Origin: Ahaetulla prasina
Lineage: Eukaryota > Chordata > Lepidosauria > Squamata > Colubridae
Assembly: GCF_028640845.1 (NCBI RefSeq)
Contig: NC_080546.1
Span: 84,053,257 to 84,117,256, forward strand
Reading direction: 5' to 3'
DNA length: 64,000 nucleotides
The notes under the pieces were generated by a model. The model did no database searches and was not told the DNA's origin. It saw only the letters and a list, made by a program, of their open reading frames with translations. The translations under genes were made by a program, and so were the position numbers. How positions within the stretch are numbered: the first letter of the stretch is position 1; each line of letters opens with the position of its first letter. This document shows, piece after piece, positions 63,955 through 64,000 of this stretch.

Positions 63955-64000
63955 ATGGAGATAACTCAGTCATCCAGGTCATGGTTGTCCCAAAGGTGCT
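63955..64000 (+). mobile_element. Start of a second gtcatccaggtcatgg palindromic element
   Basis: ctcagtcatccaggtcatgg followed by ttgtcccaaaggtgct matches 14021-14056 and, after the LTR-like insert, 14469-14474. It runs off the window end and shows what the uninterrupted arm looks like. Confidence 0.7.

Overview
The window looks like non-coding DNA from a squamate reptile, most likely a snake. Evidence: many 3'-truncated CR1 LINEs; at least nine 3' tails of a second LINE carrying a tail motif I associate with the snake Snake1/CR1-L3 group, mostly ending in pentanucleotide arrays; tRNA-derived SINEs of squamate type; a SPIN-type hAT transposon; and very abundant tri-, tetra- and pentanucleotide arrays, including GATA/GACA. 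Family names are from memory. I found no convincing host exon, tRNA gene, rRNA gene or CRISPR array. Every long open frame is either simple-repeat translation or decayed transposon sequence.

Layout. 0-7 kb: LINE scraps, three hAT MITEs, a GATA/GACA array, a 573-bp polypurine tract, a TA-flanked MITE, an L1 tail and a Penelope-like piece. 7-18 kb: CR1 pieces, a Ty3/gypsy pol remnant, compound arrays abutting CR1 3' ends, and a large imperfect palindrome containing an LTR-like insert. 18-30 kb: densely nested transposons, including a hAT MITE with an internal 42-bp minisatellite, a MITE broken by two independent solo LTRs, a cluster of four SINEs, and a 1.1-kb hAT hosting a SINE and a smaller hAT. 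30-41 kb: (TTC)n and (CCT)n arrays around a LINE tail, two Snake1-like LINEs (one keeping an open RT frame with FADD), and an L2-like LINE. 41-52 kb: a SPIN element with perfect 8-bp duplication, an internally deleted L1, a 1,046-bp tandem duplication, a GGGTA-type array and a 1.8-kb higher-order pentanucleotide repeat. 52-64 kb: CR1 copies each broken by one to three later insertions, hAT-in-hAT nests, and a perfect 135-bp palindrome.

The window's main value is its insertion record. Many hAT elements have intact terminal inverted repeats and recognisable 8-bp target duplications, so relative ages can be read: CR1 and some older hATs are hosts, and later hATs, SINEs and solo LTRs are guests. 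Two themes recur. LINE 3' tails seed microsatellites that sometimes grow into kilobase arrays, and short hAT elements carry internal tandem repeats whose copy number differs between copies. I see no new gene system; the unusual content is repeat architecture.
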